Shown here: positions 7,936-16,898 of the stretch, piece by piece
Layout: each line of letters opens with the position of its first letter
Position numbering within the stretch: the stretch's first letter is position 1
DNA from: Marinomonas mediterranea MMB-1
Lineage (GTDB): Bacteria > Pseudomonadota > Gammaproteobacteria > Pseudomonadales > Marinomonadaceae
DNA: 64,000 nt
Direction of reading: 5' to 3'
NCBI RefSeq assembly: GCF_000192865.1
Contig: NC_015276.1
Span: 2,356,001-2,420,000 of the forward strand
Translations under genes and position numbers: made by a program
Notes under the pieces: model-generated
Told to the model about the DNA's origin: nothing
Seen by the model: the letters and a program-made list of their open reading frames with translations, nothing else
The model's database searches: none

Positions 7936-8844
7936 TTAAGTGCTTTTACTAAAAGATAAATGCTTCGAACATTCGACTAACGCACTGTCCAATGTATCGT
8001 ACTTGAATGAGTACCCTATTTTTTCCAGTCTATTAGGTAGGACAAACTGACCTTTCGTAAGCAGCTCTGACATCTCTCCAAACAGCATTTTTAGAGCAAT
8101 GGCTGGAGTAGGCATCAAAATGGGGCGATTGAGTGATTTTGCGAAACTTTTGGCGAATTGAGCCTGATTCACTTGCTCAGGAGCCACTAGGTTAATCGAG
8201 CCTGTGTAGCGATCATCTGAAATGGAATTAACAATGACATTAGAAGCATCGTCTATATGAACCCACGGAAACCCTTGTGCGCCGGTACCAATTTTACCGC
8301 CTAAGCAAAGTTTATATGGGATCAGCATTTGTTGCAGTGCTCCGCCACAACCTAATACGACTCCTAGGCGAAGCACGCAAACACGTGAACCTTTACTTTC
8401 AAACGCTAAAGCGGATTGCTCCCATTGTCGACACAAGTCATGAGTGAACCCGCCTTTGGGTGGTGTTTCTTCGCTAAAACGTACGCTGTCATCGTAACCG
8501 TAATATCCGACGGCAGACATGGATATTACTACCTTCGGTGAGGTATTCATCCTTTCATAAATCGCTTCAGTAAGACTCACCCGACTTTCATAAAGGGCAC
8601 GTTTTCTAGATTCCGACCAGCGCTTCTCGGCGATGGATTCTCCTGCGAGATTTATTAACACATCGAAAGAATGATCTGCGATTTGATCAAGGGTGATTGG
8701 CTTAACTTTCGGTTCGAGGTTATGATTTTTTCGACGGACTAAGCCATATAGAGAGATCGTATTTGTTGTATTTTGAACACGTAATAGAGCTTTTATTAAC
8801 TCACGGCCAACAAACCCTGTGCATCCCGTTATCAATATATTCAT
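7936..8844 (-). CDS. TIGR01777/YfcH-type NAD(P)-dependent sugar-nucleotide epimerase-like SDR
   Basis: 302 residues. It has an N-terminal Rossmann motif TGCTGFVGREL, the family-specific INLAGESIAEKRWSESRK, a VGYYG segment in place of YxxxK, and VLRLGVVLGCGGALQQML, GAQGFPWVHIDD and LPNRLEKIGYSFKY near the end. These are diagnostic of the YfcH/SulA-like epimerase family (TIGR01777), whose substrate is unknown. It is convergent with the zinc-ribbon gene, with 13 bp between stops, and divergent from the CbiX-like gene. Confidence 0.9.
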   Translation of the reverse strand: MNILITGCTGFVGRELIKALLRVQNTTNTISLYGLVRRKNHNLEPKVKPITLDQIADHSFDVLINLAGESIAEKRWSESRKRALYESRVSLTEAIYERMNTSPKVVISMSAVGYYGYDDSVRFSEETPPKGGFTHDLCRQWEQSALAFESKGSRVCVLRLGVVLGCGGALQQMLIPYKLCLGGKIGTGAQGFPWVHIDDASNVIVNSISDDRYTGSINLVAPEQVNQAQFAKSFAKSLNRPILMPTPAIALKMLFGEMSELLTKGQFVLPNRLEKIGYSFKYDTLDSALVECSKHLSFSKST

Positions 8845-9009
8845 CGAATTACCCTTAAATTACCTTTTACGGCATTGCACGCCATTTAGATCAGGTACAT
8901 GTTTGATTTATAAACAATTTTAACAAGTATGTATTCTTATCGCGCTAAAAGCTTCTTTTTCCTCATCAGGCTCGTTAGAATGGGAGTAATAAGAAATTAA
9001 GGCGTAAAA

Positions 9010-9387
9010 ATGCAACTCAATTCATTCGATCACATTATACTGCTAGCGCATGGTAGCCCAGACACTAAATGGAAAGAACCTTTCGAAGTGATAACATCCA
9101 ATATAGTTGAAAAAGTCGGTTCTGATCGCGTTAGCCTCGCTTTTATGGAGCTCACGACACCGACACTAGAAGATGTGATTCAATCTCTGCCAGTTTCAAA
9201 GCAAAAGCTTGCCGTATTGCCTCTATTTCTAGCCGTTGGGCGTCATTTACGTCAAGATGTCCCTGCGCAAATAGAAGACATTAGTCAGGCTCAAAATCGC
9301 GATATCACCTTATTGCCTCCTATTGGCGATGACAACGCTGTGCGTGATGCGATCGAACAGTCGATTATCGGTCGACTTAGTAATTGA
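9010..9387 (+). CDS. CbiX-like sirohydrochlorin chelatase family protein
   Basis: 125 residues, the size of the single-domain short-form CbiX. It has the N-terminal LLAHGSPDTKW, a central ELTTPTLEDVI, and VLPLFLAVGRHLRQDVPAQ, which supplies the second metal-binding His. Such proteins insert Co2+ or Fe2+ into sirohydrochlorin (cobalamin or sirohaem). No other tetrapyrrole genes adjoin it, so the metal used is unknown. It is followed 28 bp later by the condensin operon and may be co-transcribed with it. Confidence 0.85.
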   Translation: MQLNSFDHIILLAHGSPDTKWKEPFEVITSNIVEKVGSDRVSLAFMELTTPTLEDVIQSLPVSKQKLAVLPLFLAVGRHLRQDVPAQIEDISQAQNRDITLLPPIGDDNAVRDAIEQSIIGRLSN

Positions 9388-9415
9388 AGAATTTTAACAT
9401 ACGGATTTAAACTGA

Positions 9416-10807
9416 ATGCTTTTTACTCATTTACCGGGCGAAATCTTTCAAGCGCTTTCTGGGTCCAATAAAGGGCTTATCGAGGCCGTCTTATTTGATT
9501 TGTCCGATGTATTTTATGATCACGCAGAAGATCCAATTAAAGAAAAATCTGCCATCATCGAATCAATTGAGGACACACTACATAAGCTCGATACGTTAGC
9601 GTGGCATGATGAGCATAAGGAAGGGTTTGAGTCGCCAAAAACAATCCATGACTATGCGCTAAGAATCTATCACCGTTTGGTGAATACGGGATGGCTAATC
9701 GAGGAGCAAGAACTCTATCGAGTCAGTGTATTAATGTCTCCTCAGGTCTCAATGTTACTTAGATCTCTTGTCGAAATAAGTCGCCATGGTAAACGAAACT
9801 ATGGCGCTACCGTGTTGAGTATATTGAGCAACCTTGAATCGGTAGTTAAACATCCGGTTGAACGTGGCGTAACCTTAAGTCAAACCGCAGAAGCTTCTAG
9901 AGAGTTTTCGGCCCATCTTAACCAAATTTTGCTTGGTATTCGTTCGCTACAACGAGAACTATTTACGCGCCGAAACCCAAAAGAGATCGTTTCTGGTTTC
10001 TTTGAGTTATTTGTCGAAGGCATTTTGATTGCGGACTATAAAACGATTAAGACAAGTAACAACCCGTTTCGCTTTCGTCGTCAGATTTTAGAAATTGCTA
10101 ACGGTTTCCTTGCAGACACAACGCTGACTTCTAAGGTTGCACAGTGCTACATGGATCAGCAGCTTATTTCGATGGAAGCGGCGTTAAGTCTAGTCGAAAA
10201 AGACTGTCGAGATATCATCCAAACTTTTTCTAGTATTGAGCAACGATTAGAACGAATAGATGAATATCGCTATCGACTAGAGAAAAGAGCAGCCGATACC
10301 GCTCGTTATATGGACAGTTCACGCCCGGGTATGGCCAATAAAATATCGGGCATTATTACCGACGTTGCTAAGTTCGAAACACTACCAGTATTAAAGAGCG
10401 TGGTAGGAAGTAAAATAGTGGGCGTTGAATCCGCCGCTCAACCAATAAAACGTAAAGACCCACCACCGCCTAGAGTAATAACGACACGAGAAGTATCCGA
10501 ATCTGCATTAGAGTTCCGTGACCGTCAGCGTCGCTTCCATGAAGCTCGACAAGTTACTGTTGCGAAGTTAGAAGGGTACCTCGATCGACAGCTAATCGAA
10601 AATGATTCAAAACACATATTGGACTTCACCATCGAATCGGTTGAAGACTTTGTTTGTTTCGATCACATTCGCTATGTTGGTGCATTAGGTGTATCCGCTA
10701 AAAAAGTCGAAAAATCATACGAAGTTATATTCACCGATCAATATGTTGATGTACACGAGTTTGTTGAATGTCGTGAATTCAACGTGGTACGTAGGAGCAG
10801 AGCTTAA
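9416..10807 (+). CDS. mksF: Condensin kleisin subunit MksF / Wadjet JetA-like
   Basis: 463 residues. The N-terminus LPGEIFQALSGSNKGLIEAV and the winged-helix/coiled-coil layout match the JetA/MksF family. Kleisins bridge the two heads of an SMC dimer and bind the KITE subunit. The middle (about 200-300) is helical with an ERRLERI-type coiled coil, and the C-terminal part holds a second folded domain. Family recognition rests mainly on the gene order with MksE and MksB, which is diagnostic. The stop TAA overlaps the next ATG by one base, so expression is coupled. Confidence 0.83.
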   Translation: MLFTHLPGEIFQALSGSNKGLIEAVLFDLSDVFYDHAEDPIKEKSAIIESIEDTLHKLDTLAWHDEHKEGFESPKTIHDYALRIYHRLVNTGWLIEEQELYRVSVLMSPQVSMLLRSLVEISRHGKRNYGATVLSILSNLESVVKHPVERGVTLSQTAEASREFSAHLNQILLGIRSLQRELFTRRNPKEIVSGFFELFVEGILIADYKTIKTSNNPFRFRRQILEIANGFLADTTLTSKVAQCYMDQQLISMEAALSLVEKDCRDIIQTFSSIEQRLERIDEYRYRLEKRAADTARYMDSSRPGMANKISGIITDVAKFETLPVLKSVVGSKIVGVESAAQPIKRKDPPPPRVITTREVSESALEFRDRQRRFHEARQVTVAKLEGYLDRQLIENDSKHILDFTIESVEDFVCFDHIRYVGALGVSAKKVEKSYEVIFTDQYVDVHEFVECREFNVVRRSRA

Positions 10808-11553
10808 TGCTTAGAGAGTTAAAAAAAGTCGTTGAAGAGTCTGCCAAAGACCCACAAGAATTTCAGCAAACCGCAAACTATTTAGTCGCTAATCAATTTG
10901 TCAGTGCGTACAAGCACGGACAGCGCAAGCACTTCTTGTTAGTCGAAATGTACCAAGACTACTTTTCAAAGTTATTCGACGCGCTTGGGATGAAGCTCTA
11001 CATCAACGAAAATGAGCGACTAGCCGGCATCTTACCAGTTCAACGGGAAGCCTTTGTTCGTTTAAAAACAGACGAGACATTGTTGTTGCTCGTGTTGCGA
11101 CAGATTTACGAAGAGAAAATCGAGAATTTCGAGGTAGATAACGGCTTTGTTACAACAAACACTCACACTATTCTTGAGCGTTTTGTTCAACTTGTAAAAC
11201 GTGAAATCCCAACAGAAACGCGTTTTAAAGAGATTTTGACGCTCTTTAGTCGTCATGGCGTCATTATTCGTGGCAAAACCTACGATGAAGACAGCAAAAA
11301 TATGATGATAAACATCACGCCGGTTGTCCGACTTATTGTCACCGAAGCGTATTTGCGTCAGCTTGAATCCTTTAATGGTAGCGATCCTGACGATGATGAC
11401 CTTGACGCAGGTTCGTCCAGTGAAGTTAACGTGTCAGATGACGCGACATCGACTGAGCAAAACACAACACCGGATAGCGGCGTGATATCCGAGCAAGACG
11501 CCACAGAGAACAACGTGGAACATCAAGTAATAGAAGAAGACGAGAACCAATAG
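10807..11553 (+). CDS. mksE: Condensin KITE subunit MksE / JetB-like
   Basis: 248 residues. Positions about 20-190 look like tandem winged helices (VSAYKHGQRKHFLLVEMYQD, GILPVQREAFVRLKTDETLL, FKEILTLFSRHGVIIRG), the MksE/JetB type that binds the kleisin. The last ~55 residues are a low-complexity acidic tail (GSDPDDDDLDAG onward), probably disordered. It sits between mksF and mksB with a 1-bp overlap and a 7-bp gap. No catalytic motif is expected or seen. Confidence 0.83.
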   Translation: MLRELKKVVEESAKDPQEFQQTANYLVANQFVSAYKHGQRKHFLLVEMYQDYFSKLFDALGMKLYINENERLAGILPVQREAFVRLKTDETLLLLVLRQIYEEKIENFEVDNGFVTTNTHTILERFVQLVKREIPTETRFKEILTLFSRHGVIIRGKTYDEDSKNMMINITPVVRLIVTEAYLRQLESFNGSDPDDDDLDAGSSSEVNVSDDATSTEQNTTPDSGVISEQDATENNVEHQVIEEDENQ

Positions 11554-11560
11554 GTCTATT

Positions 11561-14500
11561 ATGAAAAAGTTAAATCGAATTGTTTTAGTCAATTGGTATT
11601 TGCTCGGAGCAGAAGAGATCGATATTCGCGGAAATACTGCGATTATCGGACCAACTGGCTCGGGGAAATCGTCGTTACTTGATGCGATCCAGACGGTGCT
11701 TACTGGAGCAAGCAAGCGACATCTAAATTACAACGCCAGTGCTAACGATGGTAAAGCATCCGGTCGTAGCATACGCTCCTATATTCTGGGGATGATCGAC
11801 TCAGGTCAGGGCAATCCAAAAGTTGTCGGTACGGAACCACGACAGGATGCCATATGTTACCTTGGTCTTGTTTTTGAAGATTCGAACACAGGTAAAGAAA
11901 GCACGATTGGCTTGTGTTTGAGCGCCTCGCTTGCCTCACCAGAAGAAGACATACTCGGACGTTTCATCCTCCCAAACTATGGGATACGTCGTGACGACTT
12001 CGTGGAAATGCTAGGGGCGAAAAGCTACAAAGCGAAGCCTTGGCTAGAAGTCCGTGAAGCCATGAAAAAGGCCTGTCTCGATCCTTACATTAAGTCAGGA
12101 AGCGCTTCCGCTACTCAATATATTAACCGTTACCTAGAAGAGCTGAGCCCAAGTCCAGATCACATTATTACCCTGGACAGCTTTCTTAAGAACTTTAAGA
12201 ATGCATTAAAATTTGTCCCTATTGCATCACCTACTCGGTTTGTTCAAGACTTCGTATTAACCGAAGCACCATTGCAAGTTGGGGCTTATCAAAAGTCGCT
12301 TGCGGAATATAAACAGCTAGAGTCAAAAACTCAGGAAGTAGCGAAACGCATTGATGACTTAAAGGCTATTCAAGTTGAGTGTGATAAAAAGCACCAACAA
12401 GAACAAACAGCCGTAAACTATCAATGGGTTGCCACAGAAGCTCGATTCGATGAATTAGGTTCTAAGCAGGATGATATTCAAGATCAGTATGAAATTCATC
12501 GTGATCGTGAAGAGGAAATTCAGGACGAGCTTGGAACACGTTCAACGTTGTTAAAGCAGCTACAAGGCCAACTAGTTCGCCTAGAACAGCAGTACGAGCA
12601 TTCTGATGTCGGACTTAAGTTACAACAGCTAGAACAGAGTAAAAAGCTGATCGAGTTGCAAGGGCAACAAGACATCAAAGTGCTGTTACAAGCTCGACAA
12701 GCTATTATGCTGCTCGGTGGTATGGCTCCTTTTAACGATGTCTTAAGCGACACAATGAAAGCCATTCTGGAACAAGCTGGCAACCAGTTAGATGTCATTG
12801 ACGATCAAGGAAAAGTTCAAGGTGATTTAAAAGGGCTGGTCAAATTTTTTGAAGGGCTAAACCAAACGCTTGACGATGAAAAAAGTCATGTGTTTCAGCA
12901 ACGCTCTCAGTTAAACCGAACCATCCTAAACCTGAAAGATGATTGCAAGCAATTAGAAGCTGATGTGTCGTCGCTTAAGGGCGGTTCGAGTCCGCTGTCA
13001 CAAAACACGAAACGCTTGATCGGCTTACTAAAACAGGCTCATATCGATGCCACACCATTAAGCCATCTTGCAGAAGTTACTGACCACAAATGGCAAGATG
13101 CGATTGAAGGTTACTTAGGCAGTCAACGCGAAGCTTTGATTGTGGATCCTGACGACGCGGAAGAAGCGATTCGTATTTTCCGAGCTCATCGACGTCAGTT
13201 GATGGGCTGTCGAGTAATTGATACGACGCAAACACGATTATGGTTGAATCGTGGCGACAGAGGGTCGGTTCTCCAGTTTATTCGTTGTAATAATGATCAT
13301 GCGCAGGCGTATTTGAATCGACGCTTAGGTGGCATTAAGCCAGTTGAAACAGAGCGACAACTGCTCCGAGAAGACAGCGCCATGACCTACGACGGCATGT
13401 TGAAACTGTCCGGCACCATTTCAACCATTCGGTTTGTACCTCACATGATGGTGGGTATTAATACTGATGGAATGCGACAGTCAAGAGAGAAACAGCTTGG
13501 TGAATTGACTCAAGAGTTGATGGATTATCTGAAATCCGATCAAAGGCTTGAACAAGCTGATTCAATTCTAGGTCGCGTTATGGCCTCATCACAATTTGAT
13601 GTTGAAGGCTTATCTGAAGCGAATAAAGCCAATACGCATTCTCAGCATGAGCTAAACGATATTAACGAGCAGATCGAATCGTTGCAGGCGCATGATGATA
13701 CTGAATTGCAGGAAAAAATTGAGTCACTCAAAGAACGTATTGCAGCCACCGAACTCGAACAGAAAAAGCTCGATCGTGAACGCCAACAAATTTCGGAGCA
13801 GTATGGCGCATTAACCACTCAGAAGAATCAGTTGAGCGCCGCATTAAGTTCATTGGATGAAGACAGAACGAAGTTAACGGCTAATTCTATGTTTAATGCT
13901 GAGTATGCTAGCGAACGCTACGAGCTACTTGAATCGAGTATGGTAAACGGTGCTGCGATCTATAAAGAAGCCATTTCTCGCGCTGACAAGGCATCCGAAA
14001 AAGCCCGAAGTTTTGATCAGAAAGTGCGTAAAGAGGTGGCTGACCATTATGCACGTTATCATCAAGCAAACCTCGATGATGATGTTCAATTGGATTATCT
14101 TGAGTCCAAATTTGAAGAGTTTGAGCATTACGTCAACTATCAAATCGACGTTCTAAGTGAAACTGAGCTTGCTAAATACGCTAAGCGTGCAGAGTTAGCT
14201 CGACGTGAGGCTGAAGAAACCTTCCGAAGTGATTACGTTTCTAAGCTTAAGGATTCGCTGGATCAAGTTGCTCAAATCATTCGTGAGCTTAACCATAGTC
14301 TTAAGCGACGTCCATTTAACCAAGAAGTTTACCAGTTTAAGTATTACCCTAACGGCGATATGAAGGACATTCTTGATTTAGTGGAACGATTTAGTGCGCA
14401 AGATCAAGCCAATGTAGGCGGGCTTTTTGACCCAGAGTTCACTGGCGATCCAGATCATGCAAGAGCATTGAATGCCATTCAGGAACTTATCTCTGATGAA

Positions 14501-15001
14501 GAGAAGCAAAAAGATTTGGCGGACTATCGGAAGTTTTATAACTTCGAAGTCGACATTCTTGATATGAATGGCAATATGAAGACGACCTTGAGTCAACGTA
14601 TTCAAACAGGGTCTGGTGGTGAGCACCAAATTCCATTCTACTTGGCGATTGCGGCGGCGCTTTCTACAACGTATCGCCTACATGAAACAATGGAAGGCGA
14701 TATTGTGGGTGGCTTCTCTCTCGCTATGTTCGATGAAGCATTTAACAAAATTGACATGGCTAAGACAGCTACCTGTATGGGCTTTATGCGAGACATCGGC
14801 CTACAAGTTATTGCCGCCGCACCCGACGATAAGCGAGCGGTCATGGCTGCAAACATGGACACGATTATCAGTGTTTGGCGTGAAGGAGGTGCGGTATCCT
14901 TAGATGTCGCGTATCCTAAAATGAAAGGTCAGGCATTGCTAAATAGCACAGAAGACCTACAACAGGTTAAAGAGCAGGAAGAGGTTACAGACTCACTATG
15001 A
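11561..15001 (+). CDS. mksB: SMC-like condensin ATPase MksB / Wadjet JetC-like
   Basis: 1146 residues. The Walker A loop GPTGSGKSS is at about 30-38, the ABC signature region GSGGEHQIPFYLAIAAA at about 1015-1030, and Walker B GGFSLAMFDEAFNKID near 1050. Long coiled coils (roughly 240-480 and 650-900) flank a hinge-like domain (about 500-640, with LGSQREALIVDPDDAEEAI). These are features of the COG4913 JetC/MksB family of DNA loop extruders. Wadjet operons continue with jetD, a TOPRIM nuclease that cuts plasmids; here the next gene is bolA instead. This set is more likely a chromosome-maintenance condensin than a complete anti-plasmid system. It overlaps bolA by four bases (ATGA). Confidence 0.9.
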   Translation: MKKLNRIVLVNWYLLGAEEIDIRGNTAIIGPTGSGKSSLLDAIQTVLTGASKRHLNYNASANDGKASGRSIRSYILGMIDSGQGNPKVVGTEPRQDAICYLGLVFEDSNTGKESTIGLCLSASLASPEEDILGRFILPNYGIRRDDFVEMLGAKSYKAKPWLEVREAMKKACLDPYIKSGSASATQYINRYLEELSPSPDHIITLDSFLKNFKNALKFVPIASPTRFVQDFVLTEAPLQVGAYQKSLAEYKQLESKTQEVAKRIDDLKAIQVECDKKHQQEQTAVNYQWVATEARFDELGSKQDDIQDQYEIHRDREEEIQDELGTRSTLLKQLQGQLVRLEQQYEHSDVGLKLQQLEQSKKLIELQGQQDIKVLLQARQAIMLLGGMAPFNDVLSDTMKAILEQAGNQLDVIDDQGKVQGDLKGLVKFFEGLNQTLDDEKSHVFQQRSQLNRTILNLKDDCKQLEADVSSLKGGSSPLSQNTKRLIGLLKQAHIDATPLSHLAEVTDHKWQDAIEGYLGSQREALIVDPDDAEEAIRIFRAHRRQLMGCRVIDTTQTRLWLNRGDRGSVLQFIRCNNDHAQAYLNRRLGGIKPVETERQLLREDSAMTYDGMLKLSGTISTIRFVPHMMVGINTDGMRQSREKQLGELTQELMDYLKSDQRLEQADSILGRVMASSQFDVEGLSEANKANTHSQHELNDINEQIESLQAHDDTELQEKIESLKERIAATELEQKKLDRERQQISEQYGALTTQKNQLSAALSSLDEDRTKLTANSMFNAEYASERYELLESSMVNGAAIYKEAISRADKASEKARSFDQKVRKEVADHYARYHQANLDDDVQLDYLESKFEEFEHYVNYQIDVLSETELAKYAKRAELARREAEETFRSDYVSKLKDSLDQVAQIIRELNHSLKRRPFNQEVYQFKYYPNGDMKDILDLVERFSAQDQANVGGLFDPEFTGDPDHARALNAIQELISDEEKQKDLADYRKFYNFEVDILDMNGNMKTTLSQRIQTGSGGEHQIPFYLAIAAALSTTYRLHETMEGDIVGGFSLAMFDEAFNKIDMAKTATCMGFMRDIGLQVIAAAPDDKRAVMAANMDTIISVWREGGAVSLDVAYPKMKGQALLNSTEDLQQVKEQEEVTDSL

Positions 15002-15306
15002 TCGTTGAGCAGGAGATTCGTCAGCTAATAGAGCGCACTTTCGATTCAGAGGTGCTTGATCTTACTAACGAAAGTTATATGCATAATGTACCGGAAGGCA
15101 GTGAATCGCACTTCAAGTTAACATTAGTGAGTAATGAGTTTTCTGGAAAGCGTTTGGTTCAAAGACATCAAATGATATATGGTGCTTTAACTGAACAAAT
15201 GCAGAAAATTCATGCCCTTGCTCTTCACCTTTACACCACTGATGAGTGGGCCAAGAGAAGTAACTCAGCCCCGTTATCACCTAATTGTCATGGAGGTGGC
15301 CGATAG
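14998..15306 (+). CDS. bolA: BolA family protein
   Basis: 102 residues. Strong BolA signature: LTNESYMHNVPEGSESHFKL, a KRLVQRHQMIYGALTEQM helix, and IHALALHLYTTDEWAKR with the invariant His, ending SPNCHGGG. BolA proteins act with monothiol glutaredoxins in Fe-S handling and bind DNA through a KH-like fold, influencing morphology and biofilm. Its ATG overlaps the mksB TGA, so it is translationally coupled to the condensin operon, an arrangement I do not know to be standard. Confidence 0.92.
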   Translation: MIVEQEIRQLIERTFDSEVLDLTNESYMHNVPEGSESHFKLTLVSNEFSGKRLVQRHQMIYGALTEQMQKIHALALHLYTTDEWAKRSNSAPLSPNCHGGGR

Positions 15307-15326
15307 AATATCGGCTTAACAAATAT

Positions 15327-15629
15327 ATGAGCATTACCGTAAATGTTGATAATGATAACAACACCGTAGAGATTACGGTTGTAGGAAGCTTTGACTTTTC
15401 TTTGTTCAATGAGTTTCGTACAACCTATGCAGACTATGTCGGCCAATACGAGAATTTCGTCATTGATATGCAAATGGTTGAATATCTCGATAGTGCTGCG
15501 CTCGGCATGCTATTGAGTATGAGAAATGCCTTGGGAAGTGAGGTCAATATTGACATCGCTAACCCCAATGACTTTATTAGAAACATCTTGATGATATCCC
15601 GATTCGATAAACGATTTAATATTAGGTAA
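15327..15629 (+). CDS. STAS-domain anti-sigma factor antagonist
   Basis: 100 residues from ATG 15327; an earlier in-frame ATG at 15285 lies inside bolA and adds nonsensical residues. It is a single STAS domain: VEITVVGSFDFSLFNEFR and FVIDMQMVEYLDSAALGMLL, with Ser56 at the conserved phosphorylation site. Such proteins bind an RsbW/SpoIIAB-type kinase when dephosphorylated. Only 8 bp separate it from the phosphatase gene that follows, its probable activator, as in HsbA/HsbR or SypA/SypE systems. No cognate kinase gene is adjacent. Confidence 0.9.
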   Translation: MSITVNVDNDNNTVEITVVGSFDFSLFNEFRTTYADYVGQYENFVIDMQMVEYLDSAALGMLLSMRNALGSEVNIDIANPNDFIRNILMISRFDKRFNIR

Positions 15630-15637
15630 TGCGCTAA

Positions 15638-16795
15638 ATGAAATTATTAGCGATAGACAGTGAAGAGATATATCACGAAATTATCGAATTAAGTTTAAGT
15701 CGCAAAGAAATTGAGATAAAAGCGGCATTTAGTTACAGCGAAGCGCTGGAGCTATTTGAGAGCTGGCAGCCTGATATTGTCACATTAGAGGTGGTGGTCA
15801 AAGGCGGCAGCGGACTAGAGCTTGTGAAACGTTTAAAGAAAATGGCGGGCGAACGCTTTGTGCCATGCGTTTTCCTCACATCGCAAAGCAGCGATGCCGT
15901 GATGAACCAGTGCTTTCATTGTGGTGGCGACGACTTCATACCCAAGCCATTTCATGAGATTTTATTTCGAACTCGCCTCCGTCATCACATTCAACAAGTT
16001 ACGTTGATTAATGAGTTAACCGAAAAAAATGCCCAGTTAACCTATTATCATCGGATCACAGAACGTGAACACGATATGGCTCGCCAAGTGTTGAACCATA
16101 TTCAAGTGCACAGTGATGAAAACACTGACAATGTTCGCGTTAATCGACGCGCTGTAGACAGTTTTAATGGTGATTTAGTCATGGTCAAAGAGTGTAAGGC
16201 GGGTAGGCTGCTTATATTCTTAGGAGACTTCACTGGGCATGGTTTACAAGCGTCAGTCGGTGCTCTGCCCGTTGCGCAGTCCTTTTTGGATTCAGCCAAG
16301 CTGGATGCCTCTCTTCCTGATTTGGCTCGTCGGCTGAATCGTGTGTTATACGATGTTACGCCGGACTATATGTTCTGTGCGGCGCAAATTTTATCATTAG
16401 AGTCCGATGGAAGCGCGCAACTTTGGAGTGGTGGCATGCCTCCATTATCAATATTTGCCGATGAAGACTATGTGACGGAATTGCATTCTTCTCATATGCC
16501 TTTAGGTGTACTGCCTGACAATGAATTTGATGCTGAGCCTCAAGATTTTCATCTCGAACAAGGGCAGTTAATATTGATGGCGACGGATGGAGCAAGTGAG
16601 CAGCTTGGAGAGTCTGGGAGTCGGCTCGGAACCGAAGGAATGCAATCGTTAACCAGTGCCTTGCTGACTGAGTCGAATCAATCAGATCTAGAGAAGTTGT
16701 CGGAACTTGATAGAAAATTAACCGCAAGCATTGAAGCATTTCGAGGTGAACAACCTCAAGAGGACGACATGACCTTTGTTATGGTGCGTCGCTAA
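15638..16795 (+). CDS. Response-regulator PP2C (SpoIIE-type) phosphatase with Glu in place of the receiver Asp
   Basis: 385 residues. A receiver domain (about 1-120) has Asp7 (LLAIDSEEI), FLTSQ and IPKPF, but the phosphoacceptor position reads DIVTLEVVVKGGSG, giving Glu51 where Asp is expected. A short coiled linker (about 125-150) leads to a PP2C-type phosphatase: FNGDLVMV, FLGDFTGHGLQASVGA, GGMPPL, ILMATDGASEQ and QEDDMTFVMVRR supply the metal-binding Asp residues. It should dephosphorylate the STAS protein upstream. Unlike HsbR it has no C-terminal HATPase kinase domain. The Glu may mimic phosphorylation, or input may be lost. Confidence 0.9.
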   Translation: MKLLAIDSEEIYHEIIELSLSRKEIEIKAAFSYSEALELFESWQPDIVTLEVVVKGGSGLELVKRLKKMAGERFVPCVFLTSQSSDAVMNQCFHCGGDDFIPKPFHEILFRTRLRHHIQQVTLINELTEKNAQLTYYHRITEREHDMARQVLNHIQVHSDENTDNVRVNRRAVDSFNGDLVMVKECKAGRLLIFLGDFTGHGLQASVGALPVAQSFLDSAKLDASLPDLARRLNRVLYDVTPDYMFCAAQILSLESDGSAQLWSGGMPPLSIFADEDYVTELHSSHMPLGVLPDNEFDAEPQDFHLEQGQLILMATDGASEQLGESGSRLGTEGMQSLTSALLTESNQSDLEKLSELDRKLTASIEAFRGEQPQEDDMTFVMVRR

Positions 16796-16838
16796 AAGTA
16801 ATTGCGCCGAAAGGGTTCTCTTTGGCGCAATTACTTTT
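16794..16838. terminator. Strong hairpin terminator between convergent genes
   Basis: AAAAGTAATTGCGCC pairs with GGCGCAATTACTTTT around GAAAGGGTTCTCTTT, a 15-bp stem with an A run on one side and a T run on the other, so it can act in both directions. The first bases of the stem overlap the stop of the phosphatase gene. It separates that gene from the convergent UPF0149 gene. Confidence 0.85.
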
Positions 16839-16842
16839 ACTG

Positions 16843-16869
16843 GTATTCTCTGTATTCTCTGTATTCTCT
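16843..16869. repeat. Three exact 9-bp tandem copies of GTATTCTCT
   Basis: Three perfect consecutive copies just past the terminator, in the 60-bp gap before the UPF0149 stop. Noncoding; most likely a slippage product. Confidence 0.8.
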
Positions 16870-16898
16870 GCCTAAACACACGTTTAAATCTGCTTTAT

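Noticed and set aside
9416..15001. Complete Wadjet anti-plasmid defence system
   Set aside because: No JetD/MksG nuclease gene is present downstream or upstream in the window; only the SMC, kleisin and KITE parts are seen.
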